Below are positions 1-11,760 of a DNA stretch of 64,000 bases, in pieces (the first letter of the stretch is position 1; every line of letters starts with the position of its first letter). Where the stretch lies: positions 91,715 through 155,714 of the forward strand of contig KN880466.1 of assembly GCA_000934385.1 (NCBI GenBank), given 5' to 3'. Under the pieces are notes generated by a model. It had not been told where the DNA came from and searched no databases. It saw nothing but the letters and a program-made list of their open reading frames with translations. Both the position numbers and the translations under genes were made by a program. This DNA comes from Cylindrobasidium torrendii FP15055 ss-10 (lineage: Eukaryota > Basidiomycota > Agaricomycetes > Agaricales > Physalacriaceae).

Positions 1-490
1 ATGGGAATAGTTACCGCAATCGCGGCTATTGGGGTGTACGACTTCAGGCCTAGATATCCCCCTAACAGTGCGTTCTGTAACCTTCACCAGGCCAAAGTTT
101 CACAATCTGACGTTCGTCGTGCCCATAGTCGCAATTGGGTTCATCAGCGCGGCGTGTGCTCTGTGGACTTGGATATGGGCCGCCGTCCTCCTCGCGTATT
201 GCAAGAAGCCGAAAGCCCACTCACCATTAGTGCGCCTCCGCATACACTTCTGGTCATCGCTTCTTTCCGCGGTCGTTTGGCTGGCTCTTGCCATCGCTCT
301 CACCACAGAGATAACGCACAGCTGTGAGGACCTGTCAGACGATTCAACGGTGATAGAAAGTTGTGCTGCGAATGCTGTATCTATGTCGTTGGCGTATATC
401 CTCTTTATTCTCAGTCTTTCTGCGGCTTTCATCAGTGGTTTAGCTGCCAGAGGGCGAGGGGGACTCGATGTGAGAGTTGATGCGCCATGA
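1..490 (+). CDS. MARVEL-like four-helix membrane protein, 5' end probably cut off by the window
   Basis: Exons 1-35 and 91-490; the 55-base intron 36-90 has GTACGA at its 5' end, a CTAAC branch site at 62-66 and CACCAG at its end. After splicing, a hydrophobic protein reads through to TGA at 488-490. It has hydrophobic segments at the start, around FVVPIVAIGFISAACALWT, around LLSAVVWLALAIAL and around LAYILFILSLSAAFISGL, with a Cys-containing loop between the last two. This topology is that of the many small MARVEL-domain proteins of basidiomycetes, whose role in membrane apposition is only known in general terms. An ATG lies exactly at base 1, but it falls inside the first membrane segment, so the true start is probably outside the window. 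The family call rests on topology only. Confidence 0.55.
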
Positions 491-963
491 AAGAACTTAA
501 CTGGACTCACGACGAAATACGGACTTTATTATTTACCCACGGACATGTAATGCCACAGCTATTCAATGCTTCCACCACATGCGGCGCGCTTAGAAGTTCT
601 TGCATCGCAAGATGGACTTTTTCCCCCCAGATACAGCACGCGAAAGCAGGAAGTCGCTTTTTTAACAATGTCCTGGGGCTGCGTTACAGTCTTGAATGAG
701 TTGCAACTCGCAATGACCATGAGCAACAAAGCGCAGATCGACCTATGCGGGGCGCTTGAAGTTACTCCTCAAGAAATCGCAGCTCGCATAACATCGTGAT
801 GTGCATATGGTCGAAGTTAGAGATGGATGTGGCCAGGATGTGGCTGTGCTGTTGTTTGACTCTGATTCACTCTTATCCAAATGTAGTACGATCACATGAT
901 GTTTAGGCCCTCACTGCTAACGGTCATCTCAAACTATACTTTTGCTTCCGGTTCCAGTGGGGC
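491..963. other. Intergenic region, no gene seen
   Basis: This 473-base stretch lies between the stop of the membrane protein and the ATG at 964. It must hold the 3' end of the first gene and the promoter of the second. Short open frames here show no splice-supported extension and no recognisable protein. Confidence 0.5.
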
Positions 964-3900
964 ATGGAGAACATCGACCCAGGCGACCGCTCGGACAAGC
1001 ACTTGAACCTGGACCCTGCGAAAATGTTAATTAGCCCACCGCCGGAGGATGAACTACGACTGCCGAAAGTGCGTTCTTGTGTTCAAACTGCCTCCAATGC
1101 CTAAATTTGTGCAGTCTCCTGTCGAGGGAATGCAAACTAAGCGGAAGCGACAATCTATTGCGCCTAATCCATCCACCCCAAATCCAAAGCCCAAGAAGCT
1201 CGCGCGTACACCTTCACGTTCACCGAGCCCCCCACGGCGCTCGCGCTCGCCATACCCTCCCGTCTTAGTACAGTCGCCACACGCCAATAATCCCATGGCC
1301 GACTTTCTACCGGTTGATGAGCCTCCTCGCCGGCGACGAGGCACGACGCCAGTTGTTCCCTACGAACCACCACAAGATATCTTCACCCCACCACGGGAGG
1401 TCATTGTGGTGCGCCCTTCCCAGACGCCTACACCGCGGCGTCGTGGAAAGTCCCGTCAACACAAGAAACCGACATTTGCGACCATCAAGTTGGAGCCGCC
1501 GGTGATAAATCTTTCGGCAGACTATTCCCCGCCTAGTCCAACGGATGACATCCTTCTCTTGACGGACCCTGCCGCACCCAAGCCCTCATCATCGCGCAGT
1601 CGGCGAAAGTCCCCTTCTCCAGCTCCACCAGTAGCTTCGACATCCTATCGCATTCCTGCAACGCCAGAGCGCCAGAACGCTGAGCTTGCAGCGCCTGCGG
1701 AAATCGATGCAAATCAACCTGTCAACGATGGCTGGTCGGACGACGACGACGACAGCCGGGATGTCCTGATGGAGGGAGATTTTACTGGGAAATTCAAAGA
1801 GGTCATCATTCCTACAAAGACAGATCCGCCCAGCAGCGCCACCCGCCACCGCATGGAAGAATGGGGGCGACCCAAGAGCCCTCATCCAAATGGGCGGCGC
1901 TTCAGTAGTATTCGGGAGGCGGACGATGATTTGGACGACGTCCAAGAACCAATTGGCCCGGCCCCATTTCCAGAGGTTCCAGAGACTGATTCAGACGGAG
2001 AAGACGATGAGCCAGGCAACAAAGAGCTCCCCATTGCTGACTATAGCGATGAGGAGGCCGACTCTCAGGCAGCGTTGCCCAAAGGCGCGCGTCCCGAAAT
2101 ATCCTCTGCTGATCCCAATTTGACACCACCCGACCCAACCGCCGCCGACCTCGAGGAGGAGGAGGAGGTTCGGGAGATGTCTATAGAACCGGTCGAGGCA
2201 AATCCATCTGCAAATCGCCCGCAACACGTGGATGACACAGCAAGACACGCCTCAAACACGAGGATGGAAGCTGAGGAGATGGATGAGGAAGAGGAGGTTA
2301 GGGCAATGTCCGTTGAGAGAGAGCAACCCGACGACGACGGGAGTGACGGGAATAAACAGCCTGCAACACCTCGCCCTCTCCTGAAGGTGCTCAGCAATAC
2401 TGACACGCTTGTGGGAGAGGATGAGGGCGAGGGCGATAGCGACGACGATGACGATGACGAAGATCCGTTGTTCGACCTCGACATGATAAAGATTACCAGC
2501 ACGAACCCGACTGCTGCGGCGCGTGCTGTGGCCATTCTCAAGCAGGTGCGCTATTGCTCAAGTTTCATTATGTGGAACCAAGCTGATTAACATGTCCAGC
2601 ATAACTATGATACCTACACGACCCAGCGCCTGCACAAGGAAAAATTCTCTCGTCGACGAACTCTTGATGGTGGCATACAGAAGCGACATAGTGTCACTCC
2701 CACTAGGCGCAGCCGACGTACGCTAGTAGGCGGTGTACTTGGCAATCAAGTGTTCTTACCTGGTAGCCCAGTTGCCACAACCGTCGACGACGTCTTGCAG
2801 CGAGCAGATAGTGACGTCCTGGAACAGAGCCTTCGACAAGAGAGTCCAGCTCCGAGCCCAGTCGTGCGAGCAAAATCGACTCCGGGCGAATGGACAAGGG
2901 ATGATTGGAAGGTCATGGACATGTGCTTTACTGACGAGCGCTATGAGTTAGGCGGGGGAGATACAATGGCAGACGTAGATGATGTAGACGCTGAAAGAGT
3001 GGTGGCCCGCTTCCGTTGTGTTGATTCCTACGAATGGCCTCAGTATGTTTCCTTTCCGCCAATACGTTTTTCTATACTAACGAAATGATCAGGGATGAGC
3101 TCGAACAGCGCGTCATGGCAATTGCGAAGAAGCAGCGCAGCGGGAACGTCGCACCGCCGCTCACCCCACGCAGTACCCCCGAGCCTCGAAACATCTTTGG
3201 CGCTAGGCAAGCTACCATGACGGCTCCGGACTTTTCCCCGCTGGGCCGTCGTGCGATGCCTCCCGGGCGTAACAACAGAGCCGCCGGACTACCTCCCCCA
3301 CTCCCTGAACCTTTGCAGAACGCCCCGTTCCAAGATTTGGATGGCATGGTTGGGAAGGTTCCGTCTGTTCTGTTTGGCCCTCGATATTCCCATTTGCTTG
3401 AAGAGGCGCAAGCGATCAGCAAGCCGAAGGCTGCATTGCCCGATATCCAGCCCAAGGAAGAAGAGCAAGATGCAGACACAAGCGGGGAAACGTCTTTTGG
3501 TGACTCAAGCTTCGAAACGTCGTTCGACCAGAGCCAGGACATCGTAGACCCAAGTGCGTTCCGGACGCCAGCGCCTCGCCGGGCCTCATTGGGAGGTCGT
3601 GTCAAAAGCTTTTTCTTTTCGTATCTGCCTACAGCGCCGAAGACGGCGCCGGCACCTCGGAAGCACGCTGTGGGCCCGAACTACCTTCCTCCACCTCCAC
3701 CGCAGGGTCCTCGTGGGCCCATCGATACGCCAGTCAAAGCCCCAGAGCCCAAGGCACCACCGCCAAAGGACCTTGTCGACCTCAATCATATTGCCACACC
3801 GGCACCAAAGTCGATGATTCCAAAGAAGAAGCCCAAGAGGCTTGTTGAGCTGCAGCATGTCAGTCCAGAGAAGGGATCCGTTCAAGAGCCCTCGGAGCGC

Positions 3901-4047
3901 TTGAGGAGAAGCAGTAGTGTGAAGGATATGGTACAAGATTTCGAGCATCTGAGCAAGTCTCAGCAAGGAAGGATAATTGCCGCTGGTACGGCGCCTGTGA
4001 AACCACCGGGGAAGCTGAAGGAGACGAAGCGGCCTATTTGGCGCTGA
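964..4047 (+). CDS. Large disordered Pro/Ser- and acid-rich protein, function unknown (977 aa)
   Basis: Exons 964-1068, 1115-2545, 2600-3042 and 3093-4047. The introns start GTGCGT, GTGCGC and GTATGT, and all phases join without a stop. The N-terminal half is basic and SPRR-rich (residues about 40-90), followed by long Asp/Glu tracts (residues about 230-510), so it is probably mostly unstructured and nuclear. A more ordered stretch spans exons 3 and 4: it begins with W-T-R-D-D-W-K, then MCFTDERYE, and ends near ELEQRVMAIAKK (residues about 570-670). The C-terminus is again Pro/Lys-rich. I do not recognise the family. The start was chosen because the ATG at 964 is joined by a clean 46-base intron to the long open frame; the frame itself begins without an ATG in a good context. 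Confidence 0.7.
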
Positions 4048-4430
4048 GGTGTGGGTGATTGCTATTGTGGATGATATATGGCTGTTCGTGATATACCTCT
4101 TGGATATGGTTTATGGTCGCGTATATGGTCACCCCTTTTGTATGCCTTTTGTCGTGCTACGCTGTCGTTGTTTCTATCTATCTATCATACCCACTCTATG
4201 GGACACGTCTACTCACGATAATCCATGTTCATCTGCCCTTGTATGAAGATACGTTTGGATTGAGGCAATGTCCCCCTGACACTACACTTTTTCAATCCAA
4301 CAAGATCAACAGTTTATGCATTCATGGGCAGAGGCCTTAGCATCATTAAATGGACACCCAGCCGCCCGCATGCTGTTATAGGCCTCTTGGTAGACACTCC
4401 GCCCAAAAGTTGTTGGTATAATGACTAGTT
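4048..4430. other. Convergent intergenic region, 3' ends only
   Basis: These 383 bases separate two genes that converge on it, so it should hold two 3' UTRs. It is AT-rich in its central part. No coding exon or RNA gene was recognised. Confidence 0.5.
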
Positions 4431-6039
4431 CTAGTTGGTTGGCATCTTCAAGCATGATGTTCGGAGTCCATCGCCACTCCATTGAGCTACTTCAATCAGC
4501 AAGTCGCGCTTTTTGTCGGCTGCCGTTGCAGAGCGCAGCTCGTATAATGTGGCTAGTATACAGCTCAGTGCGACACATATTAGGGTAGCAAAGCACTCAC
4601 ATAGATTGAACAAAAACGGCTCCGAAACAACCACCGTCGATGGTGAGGTCTTCAACGCACGTTCCAACGTCGCAATGCCCTCCATAACCTTTCCTTGCCC
4701 CAGTAGCGCTACTGCAATATTGTTGACGGCTACATAATTCTCCGCATCCGTTTCCAATAGTTTGAACAATATCTGAGCCGAGCGTTCCCATTCACCATTG
4801 GCAGATGCGAGAAGGGCGGCATTCATATCTTTGGCATCTTGTGTAACTTCAGGATCTTGGTCGACGAAAGCGAAGTGTGCGGCTGCGCGGTGAATTTGCC
4901 CGGCCTGGAGGTATATTCGCGCAACCGTAGAGCGCAATGCCGCGGCAGCTGTACCTTGCTGAGAGCAGAGAGGTTCGATGAGTTTTGTAGCGGCACCAAA
5001 GTCCTGAATGGCATTATGTGATGGCGATTCGGATAGATGCTGCCACAAAATACCTTCATTTCCATGAGCTGTGATGCCAGCATGAGCGACACTCGTGTTC
5101 CGCGCTCCTTCCACATCGCTCGAGAGGTGTCGTCGTTGCCGCATTGGCGGGACCGACGTCTACATTTCGCGAGAAGAGCACTGAGAGCATCGAGATAGCC
5201 CATGGGATCACCAGCCCAATGGCTTAGCCGTGCTTGCATCACTTCTAACTCGAAGGGTAGGACACGTTCGAATACCCAGTCGCGCGCTGTGGCGGGCACG
5301 ATACCATTGAGAACGGAGAATAAGTTCGTGCATTCCGCTGCAGTTTGGTTGAAGAGGCGGAGGCGAGCTAAGCACGCCAAGCGGATATACCAAAGCTATA
5401 GTGGCCATTATTTTTCTGACGCATAACATGGTTTAACACATACCCCAAGCACTAGAACAAGATCTTCTGGATTTGTGGTGACAAGTCTGTCGCGCACCAT
5501 TCTAGCTAATGCTCTCCAGCTGTTTGTCATCTAAGGGAGATATGAAATTTGTTCATACCCCAAAGGACATCGAGAACGCACCACGAGGGTATGGAAATCT
5601 CTGTCTTGCCATTGTCCAGATGCATCGCGCGCAGGTCGTTTGTCCGGGGGGTAAATGTATTTTGTTAACAAGGTCGATAGAGGGTCAGTCTACGGCCCTC
5701 AAAGTGGCGTTCAGCCCAGTATTAAGACACGTGCAATGAGAAGCTCACATTGGGTATAGGAAGAAACATCGTAGGCAAGACTAGCCCAGGAAGATATAAA
5801 TCAGGCGTCTCTTCCTCTTCTTCGGAATCATCGCCAAGTACAGGCGGCGGCGGTGGAACAGCCTTGTTCACATTCGGTGTGGATGGCTCAGGTTCAGGAG
5901 GTGTGGGCTCGTCGTCCTCGACCACAAATGGGTTTGGTACTGGGGAATTGACAGATATGACTTCCGTGGGTTGTTCTGGTTGCCGCATTGTTGGAGCTGT
6001 AGGCGCCATTGGCGGTATGTTTTCATTTCTTGGGTCCAT
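4431..6039 (-). CDS. TRAPPC12: Trafficking protein particle complex subunit 12 (TRAPPC12) homologue, 450 aa
   Basis: Exons in transcript order: 6039-5749, 5689-5582, 5530-5444, 5395-5054, 5003-4601 and 4552-4431, all in phase. The protein has an acidic, Pro-rich N-terminus, then the TRAPPC12 hallmarks: DPLSTLLTKYIYPPDKRPAR, then NSWRALARMVRDR, then LWYIRLACLARLRLFNQ, then the PFELEVMQARLSHWAGDP segment, followed by TPR-like helices (residues about 230-400) and a TLYELRS end. TRAPPC12 is a TPR subunit of TRAPPIII, a guanine exchange complex for Rab1/Ypt1 in ER-to-Golgi transport and autophagy. It is transcribed divergently from SIN1, with 152 bases between start codons. The 5' splice site of intron 2 was set at GTGCGT because it restores the conserved NSWRALA motif; a nearby alternative GT breaks the frame. 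Confidence 0.92.
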
Positions 6040-6191
6040 ACCGAGCTACGCGATGAATTAGGCGATGGTGGAGGTAAGTGCTTGAGCGCGTTCACGCAGG
6101 GTCACGCGAACTTTACGCTCTTGGTGACCTACCTCGATCATCCTGGCCTCCTCCACCTTGTCTGGTCGATTTCGTTGGTGTTGAGGGAGAA

Positions 6192-8843
6192 ATGGCGCTC
6201 ATCAGCGATACTGAGTGCGTGCTGCGCGGATTACTTCCAACACAACGACTAACAGCACTATAGCTATCTAATCCATCGCCTTCGTCTCACCTATCTACGC
6301 GAAGTGGAAGATCCATACGGTCCGCGGGTTGTTGCACTTGACGACGCGCATACTTCGAATCCGTACATTCTCGCCTCGTCGCTGGCCGACGCCGACAAAT
6401 GGCCGGAGCTCTTGATGCCAACTTCCCCACAGCTTAGCGAGGACGAGGAACCAGCCAAGCTCGGCGGCGCAACCAAGCTCAAGTATACCACCACGATAAT
6501 GGGCGGACGCACCGGCGGGCTTGGGCTTCGTACAAATGGAAAGCGATTGTCAACGAGTAAACGGGCATCGACACTGGGTGGTGGTACGCCCCGACCACCG
6601 GATGCTACCAAGAACTTGCTCGGAGCGTCCGCCCCAGTGCAAGAACATATCTTGTCCGAGGACAACGATATTCCCGACCAAGCTAGGTCTGCCGAGCCTG
6701 ATGTGAACGTTCACGTAATGGAGCCCACTGTTGTCGAAGAAGCTCCCGTAGCGAAACCCCCGCCTCAATTTGTACCCCGGTTCAAAATGGCCAAAGAGAT
6801 GGAGAAACGGCGCATGCAGCGGATGGCGCAGCGTAAAGGCTTGCCTGTCCAAGTCAGCTTCGATGACTCGTCCAGTGAAGATGTCGAGTCTTCTGACGAC
6901 TCCGACTTTCCAAAGCAAGCGGACAACGACAGTATGGACGATGATGAATTTGACCCGTAAGTGCCATCTAGTTTTCTTCATTCTTTTGCTCATCCTCACT
7001 AGTGACTTTGCCGCTACGACAACAAGACCATCTAGTAGTGCATCAGACATGGACATGGATTCTATCATGTCTATGTCCGACCCAGAGGATGGTTCCCCAG
7101 ATATGCGGCGACCAAGAATCAGCCCTGTCTCGGAGAGGACACGGAAAATGCTGCCCAAATCTCATTCCCCTTCCAAAGCCTATGAAACGCGTATTCGCAA
7201 GACGTCAGCCCCGCCGCGTATGTTACAGCAGTCTTCGTTTGCCAACGATATATTCTTTGCGCGCCGCCCCATTGCGCAGACTGTTCAGCCTCAGACTTCA
7301 GCTCTCTCGGCCATGCTCAAGACGTCTGGTACCAACACCAACCCATTCAGTGAAACGTATGCCTCTATCAGTGGTCGCAGCGAGGGAGCAGCCACTGTCC
7401 AGGTATTCTTCCCTCATGCAAAAGAACCGCGGGGTCGGCCAATGGAACTAAACATTAGGAAAGACGCAACGGTGGAGGAAGTCGTGGGCTTTGCGCTTTG
7501 GACATACTGTGAAGAAGGCTGGCTACCGAAATTGGACGAAGGTCTATCTGGGGAGGATGACGAACAATGGGAGACCAGGATGAGCACCATTGGCTGGATC
7601 ATGAGGATTACGGAGGACGATGGCGAAATTGATGATGATTTCCCTCGTAAGGCTCGCGCTCCCTGTGTCTGCTTCGCGCTCACCGTCGTGCAGCTCCTGA
7701 CCGTTTGGGCAAGGCTGTTAAGTTCAATGCAGATGGGTTTGCAGTGATAGAAGCCACTCCTGCACAAAGTTTGTCTCTACTCAGCAGTGCACAACTCATT
7801 GCTGATTCTTTTAACAGTCGCTCAGAACAGGGTGCTGGAGGGCAAGATACAGCGTCGGCCATCAAGGACCGCGAAGAAGAAACCTCAAGTTCAGTCGGAG
7901 AAGCAACTATCCTTACCAACTGCGGCAGGTGCCTCTGGGCCATCCAGTGCTATCCTTGGTTCAGTCCCACTTTCTACCAGCTTCGGACTCTCGACGTATG
8001 GGCCACAAATGTTTTTGCGTATCCGACTGGCAGACGCAGTTGGGCCTGGACATGTCTCCACCACTATACCTGTGTACGCATCAATCAGTCTCTGCACGAA
8101 ACGTTGTACTGAGCCGGCATCAGGTCTTCCGAGATGTACATGCAGGAGGCGTTGGAAATGGTTTGCAAGAAACGCAACGTAGATAATCCAAAGGAATGGG
8201 CGCTTCTTCTCCCCGACCGCTCGATGGTCATTCCATTGGACCGCACAGTAGCAAGTTTGCAAGGCAAACGCGAGTTGATCATCGTTCGCCGGGATATGCT
8301 CAACCCCGATCTGCTCAAGGCGCCTGGAAAGACAACTGATCCAAATGCGTCCATCTTTAAGCGTATCTCAGATACGCCTGCCGCGGACGCGTTATCCTCT
8401 GCATTGGACTTTACAAATGCATACAAAAAGTACACAATTTCTCGCAAGATGCCGATGCTGGTGGCGAAGCAGGAGAAGACACTTGCCATTGACCCACCAT
8501 ATATTCACGTACGGCGTTTCCTGTTCCTCTAGGTTTATACTTGCTGATCGTGCATGCATAGATTATGCCCTCAACGAACAAAGGCAAAGCTGCCGTGTTC
8601 GACACTGGAAAGACGTACTCGTATCACATCAAGAGCATCGCGGACTGTCAACAAAGCACCAAGTCGTCTAGTGTCTTCAAACTCGTGCTCAACCGCGGCT
8701 CAGGCGGAACGAAACGATATGACTTTGAAGCAGACTCGCCGAAGTTGGCAGGGGAAATTGTACAGACGGTGAAGAATATGAAGACAGCGATGGAGAGGAC
8801 TGGGACTCTGAATAAGAGTAGGCGGAGCAGGCATGTTGGGTAG
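6192..8843 (+). CDS. sin1: TORC2 subunit SIN1/AVO1 (785 aa)
   Basis: Seven exons: 6192-6214, 6264-6956, 7003-7646, 7694-7768, 7818-8073, 8124-8508 and 8562-8843. The 23-base first exon supplies MALISDT, and after splicing the protein continues YLIHRLRLTYLREVEDPYGP, the conserved SIN1 N-terminus. A CRIM domain lies at about 345-480; it starts NPFSETYASISG and contains TVEEVVGFALW. It is followed by the PPDR...DGFAV motif, a Ras-binding-like region, and a PH domain in the last exon (about 692-785). SIN1 scaffolds TORC2 at the plasma membrane and recruits AGC kinases such as Ypk/Gad8 through CRIM. Exon 1 would be missed without the short intron (CTAAC branch at 6249-6253). The family call is firm. 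Confidence 0.93.
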
Positions 8844-9098
8844 ATATAATTCTGTGGTGGACATTGCTTTCGTTAAACACATATACCTTGGGCAAGATGC
8901 TCTGTACGTTTACCGTTTTCACCAACGTTTTTGGAGATTTGGATTGGACATTTGCATAGCAAGTACGTTGAAAGCCAGAGTACCGCTCTTCCAACTTCTG
9001 CAGAGAAAGTGAGGGAGGACTATGCATTCCACTAAAGCAAACTTGACTAGTATATAAAAATCTTAAACTACAAAAACCGGAGCACCAAGTGCATATCA

Positions 9099-11279
9099 CT
9101 ACGAATCGACATCCATGGGCTCCTCCATCTCATGCTTCACAATATCCATGTCCTCTCCCCTTTCCTTCGCCTCTAGTCGCAACTTATGTGCGCGCATCCC
9201 ATTTTTCGATTGCACATTCGCATCTGTCCAGATATCCTCCCTGCTCTTTTTGTATTTAAACGGCTGGGAAACGTTCTGGATCCCCGACGCCAAACCCTCT
9301 AGAGCATAGAGAACCTCGGGCGGATCAGCGAACGACTGTCTGAGTAGTATCGGCATGATGAAGGGATGGGTGAGGATATGAGGGTAGTACCGCCCCGCGA
9401 GCACTATGAGCGAAAACACCATCTCCGTCCCTGGGTGCAGGATGGCGCGGAATTTGTACCCCGTAGGCGCAGGTGGCAAGTTTGCGGGTTGTGGCACCTC
9501 AGAGGAGGCATCTACTGCCGTTGTTGCTGTTGGTTGTGGGTCCTCCCAATCATCATCCACCAATTCATACAACATCCCACTCGCTCTCCCTTCCTGCTTC
9601 AACACCCCAGCGACATCCATTTCGACGAGATAGAGAGCACTGATGTGCATGAAAAGCCCGCGGGTGCCAGCCCCATACTCATCTGGGTTCTGTTGCGCTT
9701 GCAAGAGCTGCTTACGCGTCTTTGGGCCAGGGCCAGCACACGCAAATATTTGAGGCGCGCCCTGTGGGGCCAAACAACGTCGAGGAAGCTTGATTCGAAC
9801 GAGGTCGTTGACCCATATACGTTCGGCGCCCCACCACATTCCCTGGAAATGCATCTGAGTAGGTTGTTCTACCTTCTCCTTCTCCTTTTGCTTCTCTGGG
9901 GACGGTAGACCATCGTTCGCACGACCAGCAGCATTGATTGCATCCACAACGGAAAGACGAGGAAGTGGGGCAGGCTTTGGTTTCGGAGGTGCAGGTGCTG
10001 GAGGGTTCACTGGTCTCTTCCACCCATCTGTCAGATTCCAGCATCTTGCTATTTCGAGACCCATGTCCCAGGAATGCATAAACGGCTGGATGGCATCCTC
10101 CCATGTTGCATCTGCGGCTTGAGGATCGAAGTCGACGTCGGCGTCGGCGATGTGTATGCGTGAGGCAACTGTGGGCAAGGAGTCAAGAATATGAGTGGAC
10201 AATTCGTCTGTGATGTCGTAGGCCTGATAAGGGATTATTTGCTCCTCGTCGATGTTGGCCATGGTAGAAACGGACAAGAACTTGACACGGTACGTCGTTC
10301 GTTGGGTCACCGTCCAAGATGGCGCCGCAGGGTCGTATGTAGTCGCTGGTTGGAGAGCAGAGCCGGAAGCAACGGGTTGAGAAGTGGACGGCGCGTCTGG
10401 CGCATGTTGCTTTGGTTGGGCGTTTGGCTTCATATTCACCTGTCTGACATACGCAGGCCAGGTTGTGATGCATCCACCTCTGCCATTCATGATAGGATTT
10501 CTCAATACAACCCAGACTAGCTCCTGTCGTCTAAACCACCTGCGGCACCCTGGGGGTTTCTCATCCGGCGTGTCGAGCTCGTGTACGCGGTCGGTCACTA
10601 TGGCTTTCCCAGCGGCTCTCGACGGTGGCAAAAGCCTCGGTTGGACTTTTTTCACCACCGCGGTTAGCCCGGACTTCTCCAGGACACCCTTGACCTTGTG
10701 TCGCCGCTGTAGGCGCGCGATGGCTGGCCGATGCGTCGAAGACAGAATCTCAGGCCGGCGCGCGTTGACTTCGCGCTGAGGCATCTTTGCGCAGTACTTG
10801 CAGATGCACAACTGCTCGTTCCCGTCGGCTAGCCACACAAGATGGGGGATGAATTCGCGCACAGAACGAAACTTGTTGGTCCCGATGCCTTTGCAGCCTG
10901 AACTGAATCAGTTCGTCTGTGCCACGCGTCATGTTGGGCACGCACCATAGAGGTATAAATCATGACGGGGCTTAGACTTAGGCCCTTTGTGATGGTCGAA
11001 AAAGGCATACCCTTCGGGCCAGTTGTCCAAAACATACGAATCACCCTCCGGGAGACCACGGTGTTTTGCGAGCGCGCATGCCAGCTCTTTTCTCCATCGA
11101 ATGGCTGGCGCCTCGTCGATGCCGACAGGCTTCATAAAATTGACGTGTCCTTCGCCATCTACAATCTCCGTCGTGTTGGTCGGCCATTGACTTCGCTGGC
11201 CATCTGCGCGACTGAAATCTGTCACAGACAGATAAATGGGATTTTCTGGGAGTTCATGGTGTGTTGCGATGCTCCTCAT
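9099..11279 (-). CDS. clr2: Cryptic loci regulator 2 (Clr2), heterochromatin silencing protein (710 aa)
   Basis: Exons 11279-10946 and 10897-9099, joined across a GTGCGT...TTCAG intron of 48 bases. The join rebuilds YLYGCKGIGTNKFRSVREF. The N-terminal third contains PHLVWL...QLCICKYC, typical of the Clr2 transcription-silencing domain, and a Pro/Ala-rich linker follows. The C-terminal half has the conserved Clr2 region with ERIWVNDLVRIKLPRR and FMHISALYLVE. In fission yeast, Clr2 belongs to SHREC, which couples Clr3 deacetylase and Mit1 remodelling to heterochromatin; that this complex exists here is inference. The tail is acidic. The ATG at 11279 is the first in frame, but a further upstream exon cannot be excluded. 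Confidence 0.85.
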
Positions 11280-11760
11280 GGCGGTACTGCGAGCGTGAGT
11301 GACGGACGCAAAGAGTCAAGCGCAAATTCAGCGCTAGACGGGCGCAATAGAGCACAATCCCCGACCTCATATCCGTCCCGATCGCCTGTCCAATGTGGGT
11401 CACCACGCCACTCGCGCAAGAATGGGCTCAAGAGCAAGTTGGTGTTGACTATAATCCAGCGATTCACAGTGCAATGGATGGCGCCGGCTAACGTAATTAT
11501 TATGGAAAACAAACAAAGTGTTAGAAAGCCAAGCACATTGACATCGCACGAGTGCTTGAATTTGAAGTTGCACTTCTCTTTCGTTTTCATATGTGAAGAT
11601 GGATGTTGAACTTTGCTTGACAATCGAAGGCAAACATTGATGTGGTGGCAAACATTACTGAGAATTCCGAAATGTAATTTACATGGTGCGAAGGGTATTC
11701 TAACTCTAGTACTACAAAGGCACGCGGGCAGTGTCCTACGCAGCACGGATGTACAACAAA
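11280..11760. other. Intergenic region upstream of clr2
   Basis: This 481-base gap lies between two minus-strand genes. It must hold the clr2 promoter and the 3' UTR of the ferritin-like gene. Open frames on the minus strand (for example 11764-11276) are Leu/His-rich, without splice support, and look spurious. Confidence 0.4.
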
